A stretch of DNA of 64,000 bases, taken from the NCBI GenBank assembly GCA_028274465.1, contig CM051458.1, positions 26,427,566 through 26,491,565 of the forward strand, in the 5' to 3' direction. This document shows positions 1-10,665 of this stretch, piece by piece (position 1 is the stretch's first letter; the number at the start of each line of letters is the position of its first letter). This DNA comes from Plantago ovata. Its lineage: Eukaryota; Streptophyta; Magnoliopsida; Lamiales; Plantaginaceae. The notes beneath the pieces were generated by a model. The model searched no databases, was not told where the DNA came from, and saw nothing but the letters and a program-made list of their open reading frames with translations. Position numbers and translations under genes: made by a program.

Positions 1-289
1 TTGACCTTCTAGTGTCTTCTAAGCCCCGAAACTTGGTCCTTAGGGTTTGAAACTTGTCCCGATACTTCTAGATACACCACGGATGATCTCGTAGCACCAA
101 AACTTCATCTCTTCGCCATAATTGCCCATCCAAATGTACGATTTTTCACCTAAAACCTGAAATATGCAAAGAAAAGGGAAACGTGACACTATTCTAATAA
201 AATGCACTAAAATACAAGCTAAATTAACCTAGAGGATAGTTAAATAGGTGAAAAAGACTCGAATGAAAGTGTAAAATACACTGTCATCA
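1..289 (-). repeat. A1 3' LTR, partial
   Basis: Nearly identical to 15318-15607, the start of the A1 5' LTR. It ends on the plus strand in ...GTCATCA, which read on the minus strand is the LTR start TGATGAC. It is immediately followed by the reversed polypurine tract. About 900 bp of this LTR lie beyond the window start. Confidence 0.88.
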
Positions 290-1559
290 AACTCCCCAAA
301 CCGAACCTTTGTTTGTCCTCAAGCAACTATCTAGACTCTAATGCAAAAAACCAATGCAACACACAAAGTGGAGTCTCATGCCAAATAAGATGAACTAATC
401 TATTGAATCTATCAAAAACTTATGAACACCGACCATACAAATCATAACATGGATATAGGTTGAAGAATGCCTCGATTGACTCATACACATTCACATATGC
501 ACTATGTTAAACAAGATAGTCTCTCGTAACATTCTCTACCTGGACCTACTCAGTGACGACGCAATGAAACATGTTAGAATACGAATGGTTGCCCCGTGCC
601 TATGAAACTGAGGGCTTACTACTGTTCACCAAGTTAAGACTTTCCCTCAAAGAGGTCGAACCAATACTGGCTCTCATCAAACGAAGGAGGGTTCCCTATA
701 AGATAACACTCCCCTATTCTACCCATCTCTCAAGCAAAGTCAAAAACTAATCACCACTTCCTGAATGGCAGGACGAGGGTGGTCTAGAACAGATGACACG
801 AAACAAACAAAAGATAGAATTTAGAACTTGATTACGAACATTACAAAACTTGAAACATGAAACAACACTTTGCTAAACTGCTTTTGGCTTTCTTTAGACC
901 CTTCTTTGCTTCTTTTTTTTTTGGGTCTTTTCTTTTTTTTTTTTTTCTTTTTCTCTTTCCGATTTCTAGAAATTTGATTTTTTTTATTTTATATATAGCC
1001 AGCAGTAGCACACCGAAAAGAAAATAACATTGACACTACAAACGACCACCCCAAACCTATTCGAAAGAATAGGTTGGAGTACAAACTTACGAAAAAGATA
1101 AAAAACAAACTCACATGACTCAAAAACGAAAAACAAGTCATAATGATAGTATAACCCCCTCCCCAAACCTATTCGAAAGAATAGGTTTCAAACAAAGGAT
1201 CACACAATCTCACACTACCTCCTTCTTAGGCATTTAGCAATCTCAAAGCAAGGTGAAGACTTGTTACCTCTTAGGTACATAATCACACGGGAAAACAACC
1301 ACAAGACTCAAACATGCATCATCTTATTATAAAGGCCTTCGTGAACCGCAGTAGAGAAAACACCACTTAGTGATGTCGAGACTACCAAGCTTAACTAAGT
1401 GCACATACAAATATGACAAGCCAAGCGAGAAAAACCTCAAACAAATCCATAGAGATGCAATGCATGGTAAATGGTCATAACTAGTTAATCTACACAATAA
1501 AAAAGTTCAAAAACATTTGGCAATAAACTCCACATAAAAACATGCAAAACTATACTATC
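290..1559 (-). other. A1 3' untranslated region with polypurine tract and paired hairpins
   Basis: Non-coding sequence between the integrase end and the 3' LTR. On the minus strand the last ~22 bases before the LTR form a purine-rich tract (290-311) suited to priming plus-strand DNA synthesis. Two copies of one hairpin (9-bp stem AACCTATTC, GAAA loop as written on the plus strand) lie at 1054-1075 and 1166-1187. A strongly T-rich run on the plus strand lies at 909-990. The whole block is homologous to A2 (about 7600-8973, reversed) and A3 (33555-34850). No supported coding region is seen here. Confidence 0.75.
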
Positions 1560-1721
1560 TTATTACGAAGACTTGGAAGCTGCTTTGGAAGTAAGGTTAG
1601 TCTTCTAATTGACGTGTTTATATATATACGACATATACATAATCAATTAACCTGTATGTTAAGAAAATTTTTGAAATTCCGCTGCGTACCCTAGGGGTAA
1701 CTCTGACCATATTTTCTTACA
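1560..1721 (+). repeat. Terminal fragment of an L2-family LTR
   Basis: About 160 bp matching the last part of the L2 LTRs (25443-25611 and 12606-12771), ending with the same ...TTTCTTACA terminus. It sits exactly between truncated A1 integrase (1722 onward) and A1 3' UTR (to 1559). The intact LTR terminus at 1721 and the ragged left end suggest an L2 copy that inserted into the integrase gene and was then mostly deleted together with the integrase C-terminus. Confidence 0.82.
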
Positions 1722-2449
1722 GTAGCAACACTATGGGTGACATTGTACTTCTTAAGAAGAGAGACAAAGGATTTGTTTTTCGAAGTGAGAACCTCCATCA
1801 CTGATGATTGTTCTAGGACATCCAAATCTAGAGAAAATCACATCCTTCAAGAACTTTGTAACAACCGAAGCATCATTCTTTCTCGTGGGAATTTCCTCCA
1901 CCCACTTAGTCACATAATCCACTGCTACGAAAATGTACTAATATCACCGACTTGATGGAAATGGTCTCATCAAATCGATTCCCCATACATCAAAAGGTTC
2001 GACTACCAGATTCCCTTGTAGGGGCATTTCCTCCTTCTTGCCAATATTGCCCCCTCGTTGACATGGGTCACAATTTTTCACAAATTCTCGAGCATCTTGG
2101 TGCAAAGTTGGCCAGAAAAATCCTGCTTGTAGCACTTTTCAAGCCGTCTTCTGTCCACTATAGTGTCCACCACAATGAAGCTCATGGCAATGACTTAGCA
2201 CACTTCGTTGCTTCCTTGCGGAACGCATCTTCTCAAAATTCCATCAGCTCCTTCTTTAAAGAGGTGCGTATCATCCCATATGAAATACCTGCAACGCTTG
2301 TTAAGAGCTCTCCTATCGGAGGCTGAAAAATTAGTTGGGCAAATACCCGTAACCAAATAATTCACAATATCAGCATACCATGGCTCTTCATCGACTCTCA
2401 TTAAGTGTTCATCAGGAAGATCCCCATTAATAGGAATCGAATCAACAGG
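1722..2449 (-). pseudogene. A1 integrase, N-terminal part, truncated
   Basis: Integrase inserts retroelement cDNA into chromosomes. On the minus strand the H2C2-type zinc-binding region ends with CDPCQRGG near 2075. It is followed by the start of the catalytic core (FDVWGIDLMRPFPSS, around 1950-2000) and later by a readable SDGGSHF stretch containing the second catalytic Asp (about 1790). The frame breaks several times. Coding homology stops at 1722, just after a THSVAT-like stretch, where an L2 LTR fragment begins, so the third catalytic residue region and the C-terminal domain are missing. Family membership is clear; exact frames are not. Confidence 0.8.
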
Positions 2450-2934
2450 GATATTAGGAATTCTAGACAAGTGATCAGCTACAAAATTCTCCCTACCAGC
2501 TCTATCCACTATAGTTATATCAAAATCTTGTAACAATAAGACCCAACGGATTAATCTTGGCTTAGAATCTTGTTTAGCTATTAAATGTCTTAAAGCAGCA
2601 TGATCAGTATGGACATTCACAGGATGACCAATCAAATAAGACCTAAACTTTTGTAAAGCAAAACAACAACTAAAAATTCCTTTTCAGTAGTCGTATAATT
2701 AACTTGAGCTGAGTCTAGAGTCTTACTAACATAATAAATCACACGATACTGCTTATCAACGTTTTGGCACAAAACAGCCCCCATAGCAAAATTCGAAGCA
2801 TCACACATAATTTCAAAAGGAAGATTCCAATCCGGTGGCACAACAATAGGAGCAGTAACAAGCTTTTCCTTAAGGGTATTGAAAGCAACTAGGCACTCAT
2901 CAGAAAAATGCAAAACCACATCTTTTGCAAGCAA
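2450..2934 (-). pseudogene. A1 RNase H domain of pol
   Basis: RNase H degrades the RNA strand of RNA-DNA hybrids during reverse transcription. The first part (2632-2934, minus) reads as the thumb-to-RNase H junction with the active-site segment FEIMCDASNFAMGAVL. The second part (about 2455-2635) carries [11 protein letters not shown] and ends in VADHLSRI, the usual end of the domain in gypsy pol. The two parts are in different frames near 2632-2635, so at least one indel separates them. It lies directly between RT and integrase as expected for Ty3/gypsy. Confidence 0.82.
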
Positions 2935-3080
2935 GCTACTTAAAGGTTTAGCAATTTTCGAGAAATCCTTGATAAACCTCCTATGAAAACCTACATGACC
3001 AAGAAAAGCTACTTAAAGGTTTAGCAATTTTCGAGAAATCCTTGATAAACCTCCTATGAAAACCTACATGACCAAGAAAA
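2935..3080 (-). repeat. 73-bp tandem duplication inside A1 pol
   Basis: The 73-bp block 2935-3007 is repeated immediately at 3008-3080 with almost no differences. 73 is not a multiple of three, so the duplication alone destroys the pol frame between RT and RNase H. The near-identity of the two units points to a late event. Confidence 0.92.
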
Positions 3081-4109
3081 ACTGTAATTCTTTCACACAA
3101 GTGGGTGGGGGAAGTTTTTCAATGATTTCGATTTTAGCCTTATCTACTTCAATCCCTCTTTCAGAAACTACATGTCCTAGAACAATGCCTTTCCTAACCA
3201 TGTAATGAATTTTCTCCCAACTTAAAGTTAAATTGCATTCGATATATCTTTTCAAAACAAGATCTAATCTATGCAAACATTCATCAAACGAATCACCAAA
3301 AAGAGAAAAATCATCCATGAAAACTTCAACAAACTTGGTTACCATATCAGAGAAAACAGAAAGCATGCACCTTTGAAAAGTGGCGGGGGCGTTACATAGC
3401 CCGAATGGCATCCTCCTATAAGAAAACGTCCCGAATGGGCAAGTGAATGTCGTCTTCTCCTGATCCTCCGGTGCAATCGGAATCTGATAGAAACCTGACA
3501 AGCCATCAAGAAAACAATAAAATTGCCGCCCCGCAAGGCGGTTTAACATGTCATCAATAAATGGCAAAGGGAAGTGGTCTTTCTTAGTGGCGGCATTCAA
3601 TCTCCTATAATCAATGCACATCCGCCATCCTGTGGTTTTTCTAACGGGTACTAGCTCTCCTTCTCATTCTCTTCTACCGTAATCCCAGATTTCTTAGGAA
3701 CTACATGAACGGGGCTCACCCATCGACTATCAGGAATGGGGTAGATCATATCGGCATCCAACTTAATCACCTCTTTCTTCACTACTTCTTGCATGGCAGG
3801 ATTTATCCTACGCTGAGGTTGCCTAACGGGTTTGGCATCTTGCTCTAGAGTGATATTGTGCACACACCGTGTAGGGCTAGTTCCATTTATATCACTAATC
3901 CCCCATCCTATGGCTGCAGAATTTTTCCTTAAGACCTCAACTAGCCTACCTTCTTCTACGCTAGAAAGGTGTGAAGAGACTATCACAGGTTTTTTCTCAT
4001 TCTCCCCTAAGTAGACATACTTGAGATGTTCAGGAAGAGGTTTTAAATCTAAGTTAGGCTCTTCAGGAAATTTGCTCTCTACTTCTTCTTCTTCTAAAGG
4101 TTCAAGCAC
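3081..4109 (-). pseudogene. A1 reverse transcriptase
   Basis: Reverse transcriptase domain of Athila-type pol on the minus strand. The upstream part (3651-4109) has the conserved approach PVRQPQRRINPAMQEVVKKE and SRWVSPVHVVPKK. The palm (about 3080-3621) has CIDYRRLNAATKKDHFPLPF, then PFGTFSYRRMPFGLCNAPATFQ and the catalytic box FMDDFS near 3309-3320 (the YxDD equivalent with two Asp). The two parts are out of frame around 3621-3651, and the 3' end runs into the 73-bp duplication. The wording of the motifs is close to plant Athila elements, although no alignment was run. Confidence 0.88.
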
Positions 4110-4667
4110 CTCTTCTCCTACGGGAATTTCAGGTGTTATCCATCATCTCAACTATTTCCCTTGCTTCCTCGGACAAGTAACAATCTCAACCTGCATGGTT
4201 AGTGCCTCTTCAAGAGGTTCAAGATTATCATGGTAATGATGAAATTCAGAAATCATAGAATCATAGCAATCGACAAAATTTAACTCTTCTACGACTTCCT
4301 TATCTACTATGCTACATCCTACCAATTGAATTTTCTCACCCATTACCTCCATGGAAATTTTCTTTCCTTTGAGTTCAAGGCATGTATTGGTAGTCGCCAT
4401 AAACGGTCTTCCAAGCAACACCACGTGCTCACGAACATGGCTCTTCCCTTCATCAACCGACTTCATGATCACAAAATCTGCAGGAATTATTAATTTGTCA
4501 ACTTTTACAAGGATATCTTCAACTATTCCCACAGGACGCTTCACGCTATGGTCCGCCATTTGAACCACCATCTCGGTTGGCTTCACTTCTCCAAGGTCTA
4601 GAGCTTTATAGACTGAGTATGGCATGAGATTGATGCTAGCTCCTAAGTCGAGCATAGCTTTGGGGGA
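4110..4667 (-). pseudogene. A1 aspartic protease, C-terminal portion
   Basis: Retroelement aspartic protease that would process the polyprotein. The active-site loop is LDLGASINLMPYSVYKAL starting near 4655; DLGAS replaces the more common D-S/T-G, as often seen in Athila/Tat elements. The flap-to-C-terminal signature VLLGRPFMATT lies around 4390-4420. The sequence continues open to 4152 as a linker towards RT. The upstream half of the same gene is at 10175-10665, on the other side of A2. The junction at 4667 is the A2 insertion site. Confidence 0.85.
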
Positions 4668-5861
4668 TGATGAACGTGTATTTTACACCTTCATTCGAGT
4701 CTTTTTTCACCTATTTTAGCTATCCTCTATGTTAATTTAGCTATATTATAGTGCATTTTATTAGAATAGTGTCACGTTTCCCTTTAGTTTGCATTTTACA
4801 GGTTTTAGGTGAAAAACGTGGTTTTCCGGGTAATTATATTGAAGAGAACGAAGAATCTGTGTTCCGAGGACATTTTTGGAGTATCTAGAAGATTCCGGAT
4901 GGGATTTGAAGTCTAGGGGTCGAGTCTGAAGGCTAAAAGGTCAGTAGAAGGCAAAAACTGAGTCCGAAAAGGAAAAGAAATCCTAAAACGCGTCTCTCGT
5001 CGACTGGAGCTCCCGGGCGATTCGCCCGGGATGCGGGGCGATTCGCCCCACACCAGGCGATTCGCCCGGTGTGTGGGGCAACTATCCCCACGCCTGCCGA
5101 ACTCCTATATATAGTTGTTGTTTCTCTACGTTTTTTCATACTTTCTCAGACCTTTTTTCATACCTTTCTCATTAGTTTTAGGTAGGAATTCTCCAGAGCC
5201 TGTTCTGGGAATTCTTAGCATAGGAGACACTTTTTCTTATCGATTTGGAGCTTGTGAGATCGCGATTCTTCGGAGATTGACAACCTTCGGTAACATTGTA
5301 TCTCACGATTTTTCTATTATATTTATATATCTTTCAACATGTTTTCATTCAATCTTGCTATGATTTATGTTGATTGCATGACATCTATGAGTAGCTAAAT
5401 CTATCGTTGGTGATAGTATGTGATTTCTTAGCGACGGTTCTTAATTGTGCATGATGGCGGTAATGCGAATCAGACTTTGAGTTATTGCTTTATTTCTTTG
5501 ATCTATCTAAACCCTCTATCTTCGTAGTGTTGAATAAAACGGAACACATTGGACAATATTGTCATGATCAAAGATCTCTATGAAAATCGATCGGGTACTT
5601 CATGCATGATTATTAACCCACTATGCTTTGAATGACCATACTATCACTAACTTCCATTATCTTGATAAGAAAAATCTGTGCTAAGTCGTCTTTTGATTTT
5701 ATATTTTAAGTTAGAATAGATAAAGCTAGTTATAATCCTTAGAGATCGACACTCGAGGTTATTTTACTGCTGCACTACGGTTTTCGTTGTAGTTGTGAAT
5801 TGCCTTTGGCTAAAAACAAATTTATTTGATTAATTTGAATCTGACAAATTCCGGTTAATCA
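4668..5861 (+). repeat. A2 5' LTR
   Basis: About 1.2 kb, matching the A2 3' LTR (8974-10174) with scattered differences. A cluster of short GC-rich palindromes of the GGGGCGATTCGCCCC type (5013-5096) sits directly upstream of a TATATATAG box at 5105-5113. This box is the likely start region of the element's RNA. Confidence 0.9.
5105..5113 (+). promoter_or_regulatory. TATA box of A2 5' LTR
   Basis: TATATATAG in the LTR, preceded by the GC-rich palindrome cluster. The same arrangement is kept in the A2 3' LTR (near 9421-9430) and, reversed, in the A1 and A3 LTRs. The position fits a U3/R boundary; transcription was not tested. Confidence 0.6.
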
Positions 5862-5864
5862 AAT

Positions 5865-5882
5865 TGGCGCCGTTGCCGGGGA
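5865..5882 (+). other. A2 primer-binding site (tRNA-Asp type)
   Basis: TGGCGCCGTTGCCGGGGA lies three bases after the LTR end. From general knowledge it is complementary to the 3' end of plant tRNA-Asp(GTC), the usual primer of Athila/Tat elements. Here it is a full-length 18-nt site. Confidence 0.88.
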
Positions 5883-6190
5883 CTATACTCCTTCTTTCTC
5901 TTTAGCTTATTTATATTTTCAGCATTCAATTCCCTAAAGAAGAATAGGCTTTGGGGGTTTGCTCTCAGAAAATTTCACTCTTTTACCCTATTTATTTCCC
6001 CCTATCTTTTTCTGTAAATTCATCTAATGTGATCTCGGTTACCTTGCGTGCTTACGCTCTCGAAGTTCTCGGCTACATTGTGTTTGTTTGCACTCTTTGT
6101 GCTTTTCTTGGCAAGTTTTTGTTTTTCTTTTGTGGATTTTTCTCCTTGGTTTCTTGTTTCCTCGTGTGCAGAAACTAGTCATATGACAGG

Positions 6191-6974
6191 ATGAGTCAAC
6201 CTCCGTTGCCCCGGTATGTGATGCCTCGAGGGCCTTGCATAACATTGGATGACGATTGCAGGAATTATGACTTTGATCCTTCGTACTACTCCATTCTCTC
6301 CACGTTTTCAATGGGTGATGATCCAAGAGGGTTCTTAGACACGTACGAGGAAGGAGTGTTGAGGATACCTCGTGAGAATGAGGAGGGGTTTATTTTATCA
6401 CATGAGCAACATTGTATGAGAGGATTTATGGGAGCCTTGAAAGGGTACGCTTGAAGGATGGCTCAGAATTCCACCGGAAAAATCGTTGCGCACTTGGGGT
6501 GAAGTAACCAGCAAGTTTCTGGAACATTGGGATAGGGACTCACCTCCCGGGTCAAGGGCATGGACGTCTCACTTTAGTAGTCAGCCACCAGAAATTGACA
6601 TTGCCGATGAAGAGGAATGTGGAGAAGAATCCATTGATGAAGTCTCCTCAGTGCTTAGCTTGGATTCCACGTCATTACTTGCGGATGTCGAGGTTGTTGG
6701 TCAAGAGGAAGTCGTGGAGGAAGTGTTAACTGAATCCATTGCTTCACTTGAGTCAGAAAGTGATGGCGTGAGTTGTGTTGAGGTCGAGGAGCCAATCTCT
6801 GAAGATATTGGTGTCTTTGAATCAATTGCGGCAGATACTCTTGATCTTGACTCCTACGTTCTGGTCCATGCACCCATCTATGAGTCCCAAAGGAGTTTTG
6901 ATCCTCTTTACTCTTTTTATTTCCATATGATTCCCTTAGTTATTTTTAGATTTTGTTTTTCTTGGTTTTGTTAA
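6191..6974 (+). pseudogene. A2 gag remnant and acidic reading frame
   Basis: A short frame starts at 6191 (MSQPPLPRYVMPRGP) and stops at 6454. An adjacent frame from 6486 carries RTWGEVTSKFLEHW, the gag-like TWGEL..KFL pattern also seen in A1 gag (TWGQVVEEFLARF). The second frame then turns into an unusually acidic Glu/Asp/Ser-rich stretch to about 6870, with no zinc knuckle. I read it as the N-terminal half of gag fused by deletion to other sequence. Whether the acidic part is translated is unknown. It is the only protein-like sequence left in A2. Confidence 0.6.
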
Positions 6975-8973
6975 TTTTAGTTTTCAGATAATCATGGACT
7001 TGCTTGACCAGATACGGAGAGGAGCCAAGGATGGTTCCCAAGATGCGAGAAGTAATGGAACGGATGCACAAGATTCGTTTCCATTTGATAATGGATAACA
7101 TTAGTGGTAATGGTCGCATGTAGTTTAGTTTTATCGCTTTCTTGCATTGCATGCATATTTATTTTTCGTGTGTTTTTGGTGATAAAATAGGTTTTAAGAT
7201 GCTAATTTTGCGTTTTGGGAGGGAAACCGACACCTCCAGGAGTCTGGAGGTGCCGGGCGAACCGCCCCCCACGTGGGGCAATTCCCCTGGCACGACCAGA
7301 GAACCTGGGGTTTACTGGAAACCCCAGGCGAATCGCCTCCCACGTGGAGCGGTTCGCCCCGGTCATCCAGTAAACCTGGAGATCTCGATTTTTGCCTATT
7401 ATGCTAAATTATCGACCTTTTTACCTCGTTTATCACCCGTTTTGTTTTCTCACGAGTTCGATTGAGTAATGTAGGTGACATATACAAGTTTAGCTCTCAC
7501 CTTAAATCAACTTTCGACGTTCGGGACGAGCGACGACGTTCAGGTTTGGGTAGGGGTTATCGCTGGCTATCTCTATACTTGTCTTGCTTATGATAAACTC
7601 GTGAAATCTTTTGTTTGCATTTGCATTTGCACGTTTACCGCTTTCTTAGTATCTTGTTGCATACACTACATTCATCCTAGTATAGTTTTGCATGTTTTTG
7701 TGTGGAGTTTATTGTCAATTTTTTGAACTTTTTTATTGGGTAGATTAACTAATTATGACCTTAATCATATGTCTCATCTCTATGAATTTGTTTGAGGTTT
7801 TTTCTCGCTTGGCTTGTCACATTTATGTTCGCACTTAGTTAAGATTGGTAGTCTCGACATCACTTAGTGGTGTTTTCTCTACTGCGGTTCACGAAGGCCT
7901 TTATAATATGATGATCCATGTTAGGATCTTATGGTTGTTTTCCCGAGTAATTATGTACCTAAGAGGCAACAAGTCTTCACCTTGCTTTAAGATTGCTAAA
8001 TGCCTAGGAAGGAGGTAGTGTGAGATTGTGTGATCCTTTGTTTGCAACCTATTCTTTCGAATAGGTTTGGGGAGGGGGTTACACTATCAATAGACCTGTT
8101 TTTCAATTTTTAGTGTGTATTGTGAGTTTATTTTTCTTTTTTCATAAAGTTTGTACTCCAACCTATTCTTTCGAATAGGTTTGGGGAGGTCATTTGTGTT
8201 TCATTTTAATTTCTTTTTCGTTATGCTACTGCTGGCTAAAAAGAAAAAAAAAAAAAGAAAAAGAACATTCCAGGAAAAAGAAAAAAACTGGAAAAGAAAA
8301 AAAGAAAAAAAAAGAAGAAAAGAAAAGACCCCAAAAAAGCAAGGAAGTGTCCAAAAAAGCCAAAAAGCAGTTTAGCAAAGTGTTTGTCTCATTTTTCAAT
8401 TCTTGTAATGTTCGTAATCGAGTTGTAATTTTTGTCTTTTGTTTGTTTGAGTGTCATCTGTTCTAGACCACCCTCGTCCTGCCATTCAGGAAGTGGTGCA
8501 TAGTTTAAGGCTTTGCTTGAGAGATGGGTAGAATAGGGGAGCGTTATCTTTTTTAGGGAACACTCCTTCGTTTGATGAGAGCCAGTATTGGTTCGACCAC
8601 TTTGAGAAAAAGTCTTAACTTGGTGAACAGCAGTAAGTCCTTAGTTTCATAGGCACGGGACAACCATTCGTATTTTAACATGTTTCATTACGTCGTCACT
8701 GACTAGGTCCAGGTAGAGAATGTTACGAAAGACTATCTTGTTTGACATAAGTGCATATGTGAATGTGTATGAGTTAACCGAGGCATTCTTCAACCAATAT
8801 CCATGTTATGATTTGTATGGTTTTTGTTCATATGTTTTTTTTATAGATTCAATAGATTCGTTCATTTCATTTGGCATGAGACTCCATTTTTTGTGTTGCA
8901 TTTTTTTTTTTTTTTTGCATTAGAGTCTAGCCTAGTTGCTTGAGGACAAGCAAAGGTTCGGTTTGTGGAGTTT
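6975..8973 (+). other. A2 non-coding region, hairpins and polypurine tract
   Basis: No supported gene. Contents: a GC-rich palindromic stretch (about 7240-7370) resembling the LTR palindromes; an A2/A1/A3-conserved region from about 7600; two copies of the AACCTATTC hairpin (8046-8067 and 8160-8181); a purine-rich tract (about 8238-8370) that yields lysine-rich spurious frames; and the polypurine primer tract just before the 3' LTR (8952-8973). Confidence 0.72.
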
Positions 8974-10174
8974 GATGAACGTGTATTTTACACCTTCATT
9001 CGAGTCTTTTTTCACTTATTTTAGCTATCCTCTATGCTAATTTAGCTATATTATAGTGCATTTTATTAGAATAGTGTCACGTTTCCCTTTAGTTTGCATT
9101 TTACAGGTTTTAGGTGAAAAACGTGGTTTTCCGGGAAATTATATTGAAGACAATGAAGAATCGGTGTTCTGAGGACATTTTTGGAATATCTAGAAGATTC
9201 CGGATGGGATTTGAAGTCTAGGGGTCGAGTCTGGAGGCTAAAAGGTCACTAGAAGGCAAAAACCGAGTCCGAAAAGGAAAATAAATCCTAAAACGCATCG
9301 AAAACGCGTCTCTCGCCGACTGGAGCTCCCGGACGATTCACCCGGGATGTGGGGCGATTCGCCCCACACCAGGCGATTCGCCCGGTGTGTGGGGCGACTC
9401 GCCCCACGCCTGCCGAACTCCTATATATAGTTGCTGTTTCTCTACGTTTTTTCATACTTTCTCAGACCTTTTTTCCTACCTTTCTCATTAGTTTTAGGTA
9501 GGAATTATCCAGAGCCTGTTCTGGGAATTCTTAGCATAGGAGACACTTTTTCTTATCGATTTGGAGCTTGTGAGATCGTGATTCTTCGGAGATTGACAAC
9601 CTTCGGTAACATTGTATCTCACGATTTTTCTATTTATATTTATATATCTTTCAACATGTTTTCATTCAATCTTGCTATGATTTATGTTGATTGCATGACA
9701 TCTATGAGTAGCTAAATCTATCGTTGGTGATAGTATGTGATTTCTTAGCGAGGGTTCTTAACTGTGCATGATGGCGGTAATGCGAATCAGACTTTGAGTT
9801 ATTGGTTTATTTCCTTGATCTATCTAAGCCCTCTATCTTCGTAGTGTTGAATAAAACGGAACACATTGGAAAATTCATGATCAAAGATCTCTATGAAAAA
9901 CGATCGGGTACTTCAAGCATGATTATTAACCCACTATGCTTTGAATGACCATACTATCACTAACTTTCATTATCTTGATAAGAAAAATTTATGCTAAGTC
10001 GTCTGTTGATTTTATAGTTTAAGTTAGATTAGATACAGCTAGTTATAGTCCTTAGAGATCGACACTCGAGGTTATTTTACTGCTGCACTACGGTTTTCGT
10101 TGTAGTTGTGAATTGTCTTTGGCTAAAAACAAATTTATTTGATTAATTTGAATCTGACAAATTCCGCTTCATCA
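8974..10174 (+). repeat. A2 3' LTR
   Basis: Starts TGATGAACG directly after the polypurine tract and ends TTCATCA. It is co-linear with the 5' LTR, including the palindrome cluster (9327-9411) and the TATATATAG box. Differences from the 5' LTR are few by eye, so A2 is younger than the A1 it broke. Confidence 0.9.
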
Positions 10175-10665
10175 GTGGACCGCCTAGTCCCCATGGTAAT
10201 TTCAATTATGAAGCTTCCTGGATCACGTTGCTTTGCTGGGAGCTCCGCAATAGAATTCACCGTCTCAATCTCATTCACTTTCCTCCCCGAAGTAATTCTT
10301 TTGTTGCTCTTCACCTCCCGAAAGAACTTCGTATAGGCAGGAACATTCCGAATTAACTCCAAAAGAGGTACATTGATTTCGACTTTAGAGAGGCGTTGGA
10401 ATAGTGGCGATTCCATTATATCCTTCTTGACCGGCTTGATTCTACTAGGGAATGGAACATGAGGTTTTGGAGGTTTTGGAGGCACATATGGCTTGGAGGA
10501 CTTATGAAGTACCTCCCTATTATTAGGTGTGTCCCCCGTAACCTCATCATTGACAACGTCTCCTTCAGGTGTTTGAGGTGTATCGTCCTGCACTTGAGAT
10601 TCTTTTGAGGCTTGACTAACTTCTTGTTCCGTGCTTGTTCCTGCATTGTTAGTCACAGTAGATTT
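10175..10665 (-). pseudogene. A1 gag C-terminus / protease N-terminal region
   Basis: Open frame on the minus strand joining conceptually to the protease at 4667. It has a Ser/Thr/Glu-rich linker, a proline-rich stretch (SKPYVPPKPPKPHVPFPSR, near 10430-10490), then LFQRLSKVEINVPLLELIRN and LPAKQRDPGSFIIEITMG. The last two are the segments that precede the DLGAS loop in Athila/Tat elements. It is cut at 10665/10666 by the start of an L2 LTR, and the reading frame drawn beyond 10665 is L2 sequence. No classic CCHC knuckle is visible in the surviving part. Confidence 0.8.

Larger units (their letters stand above)
4668..10174 (+). mobile_element. Non-autonomous Athila-like element A2, complete
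   Basis: A complete 5.5-kb LTR element inserted, in opposite orientation, into the protease region of A1. Both LTRs start TGATGAACG; the 3' LTR ends ...TTCATCA and the 5' LTR ends ...TTAATCA. Flanking bases GGGGA (4663-4667) and GTGGA (10175-10179) are an imperfect 5-bp target duplication, and A1 protease coding sequence resumes on both sides. The internal region is only ~3.1 kb and contains a primer site, a gag remnant, an acidic reading frame and a long 3' UTR, but no protease, RT or integrase. It must have been mobilised in trans, probably by an A1-like relative. Confidence 0.9.

Noticed and set aside
290-1559. An envelope-like gene downstream of A1 integrase, as found in some Athila elements.
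   Set aside because: No long frame, signal peptide or membrane segment is present in A1, A2 or A3 in this position; the region is non-coding.
8151-8466. Lysine-rich overlapping frames.
   Set aside because: They come from the purine-rich tract in the A2 3' UTR, and A1 and A3 have the same tract without an ORF.
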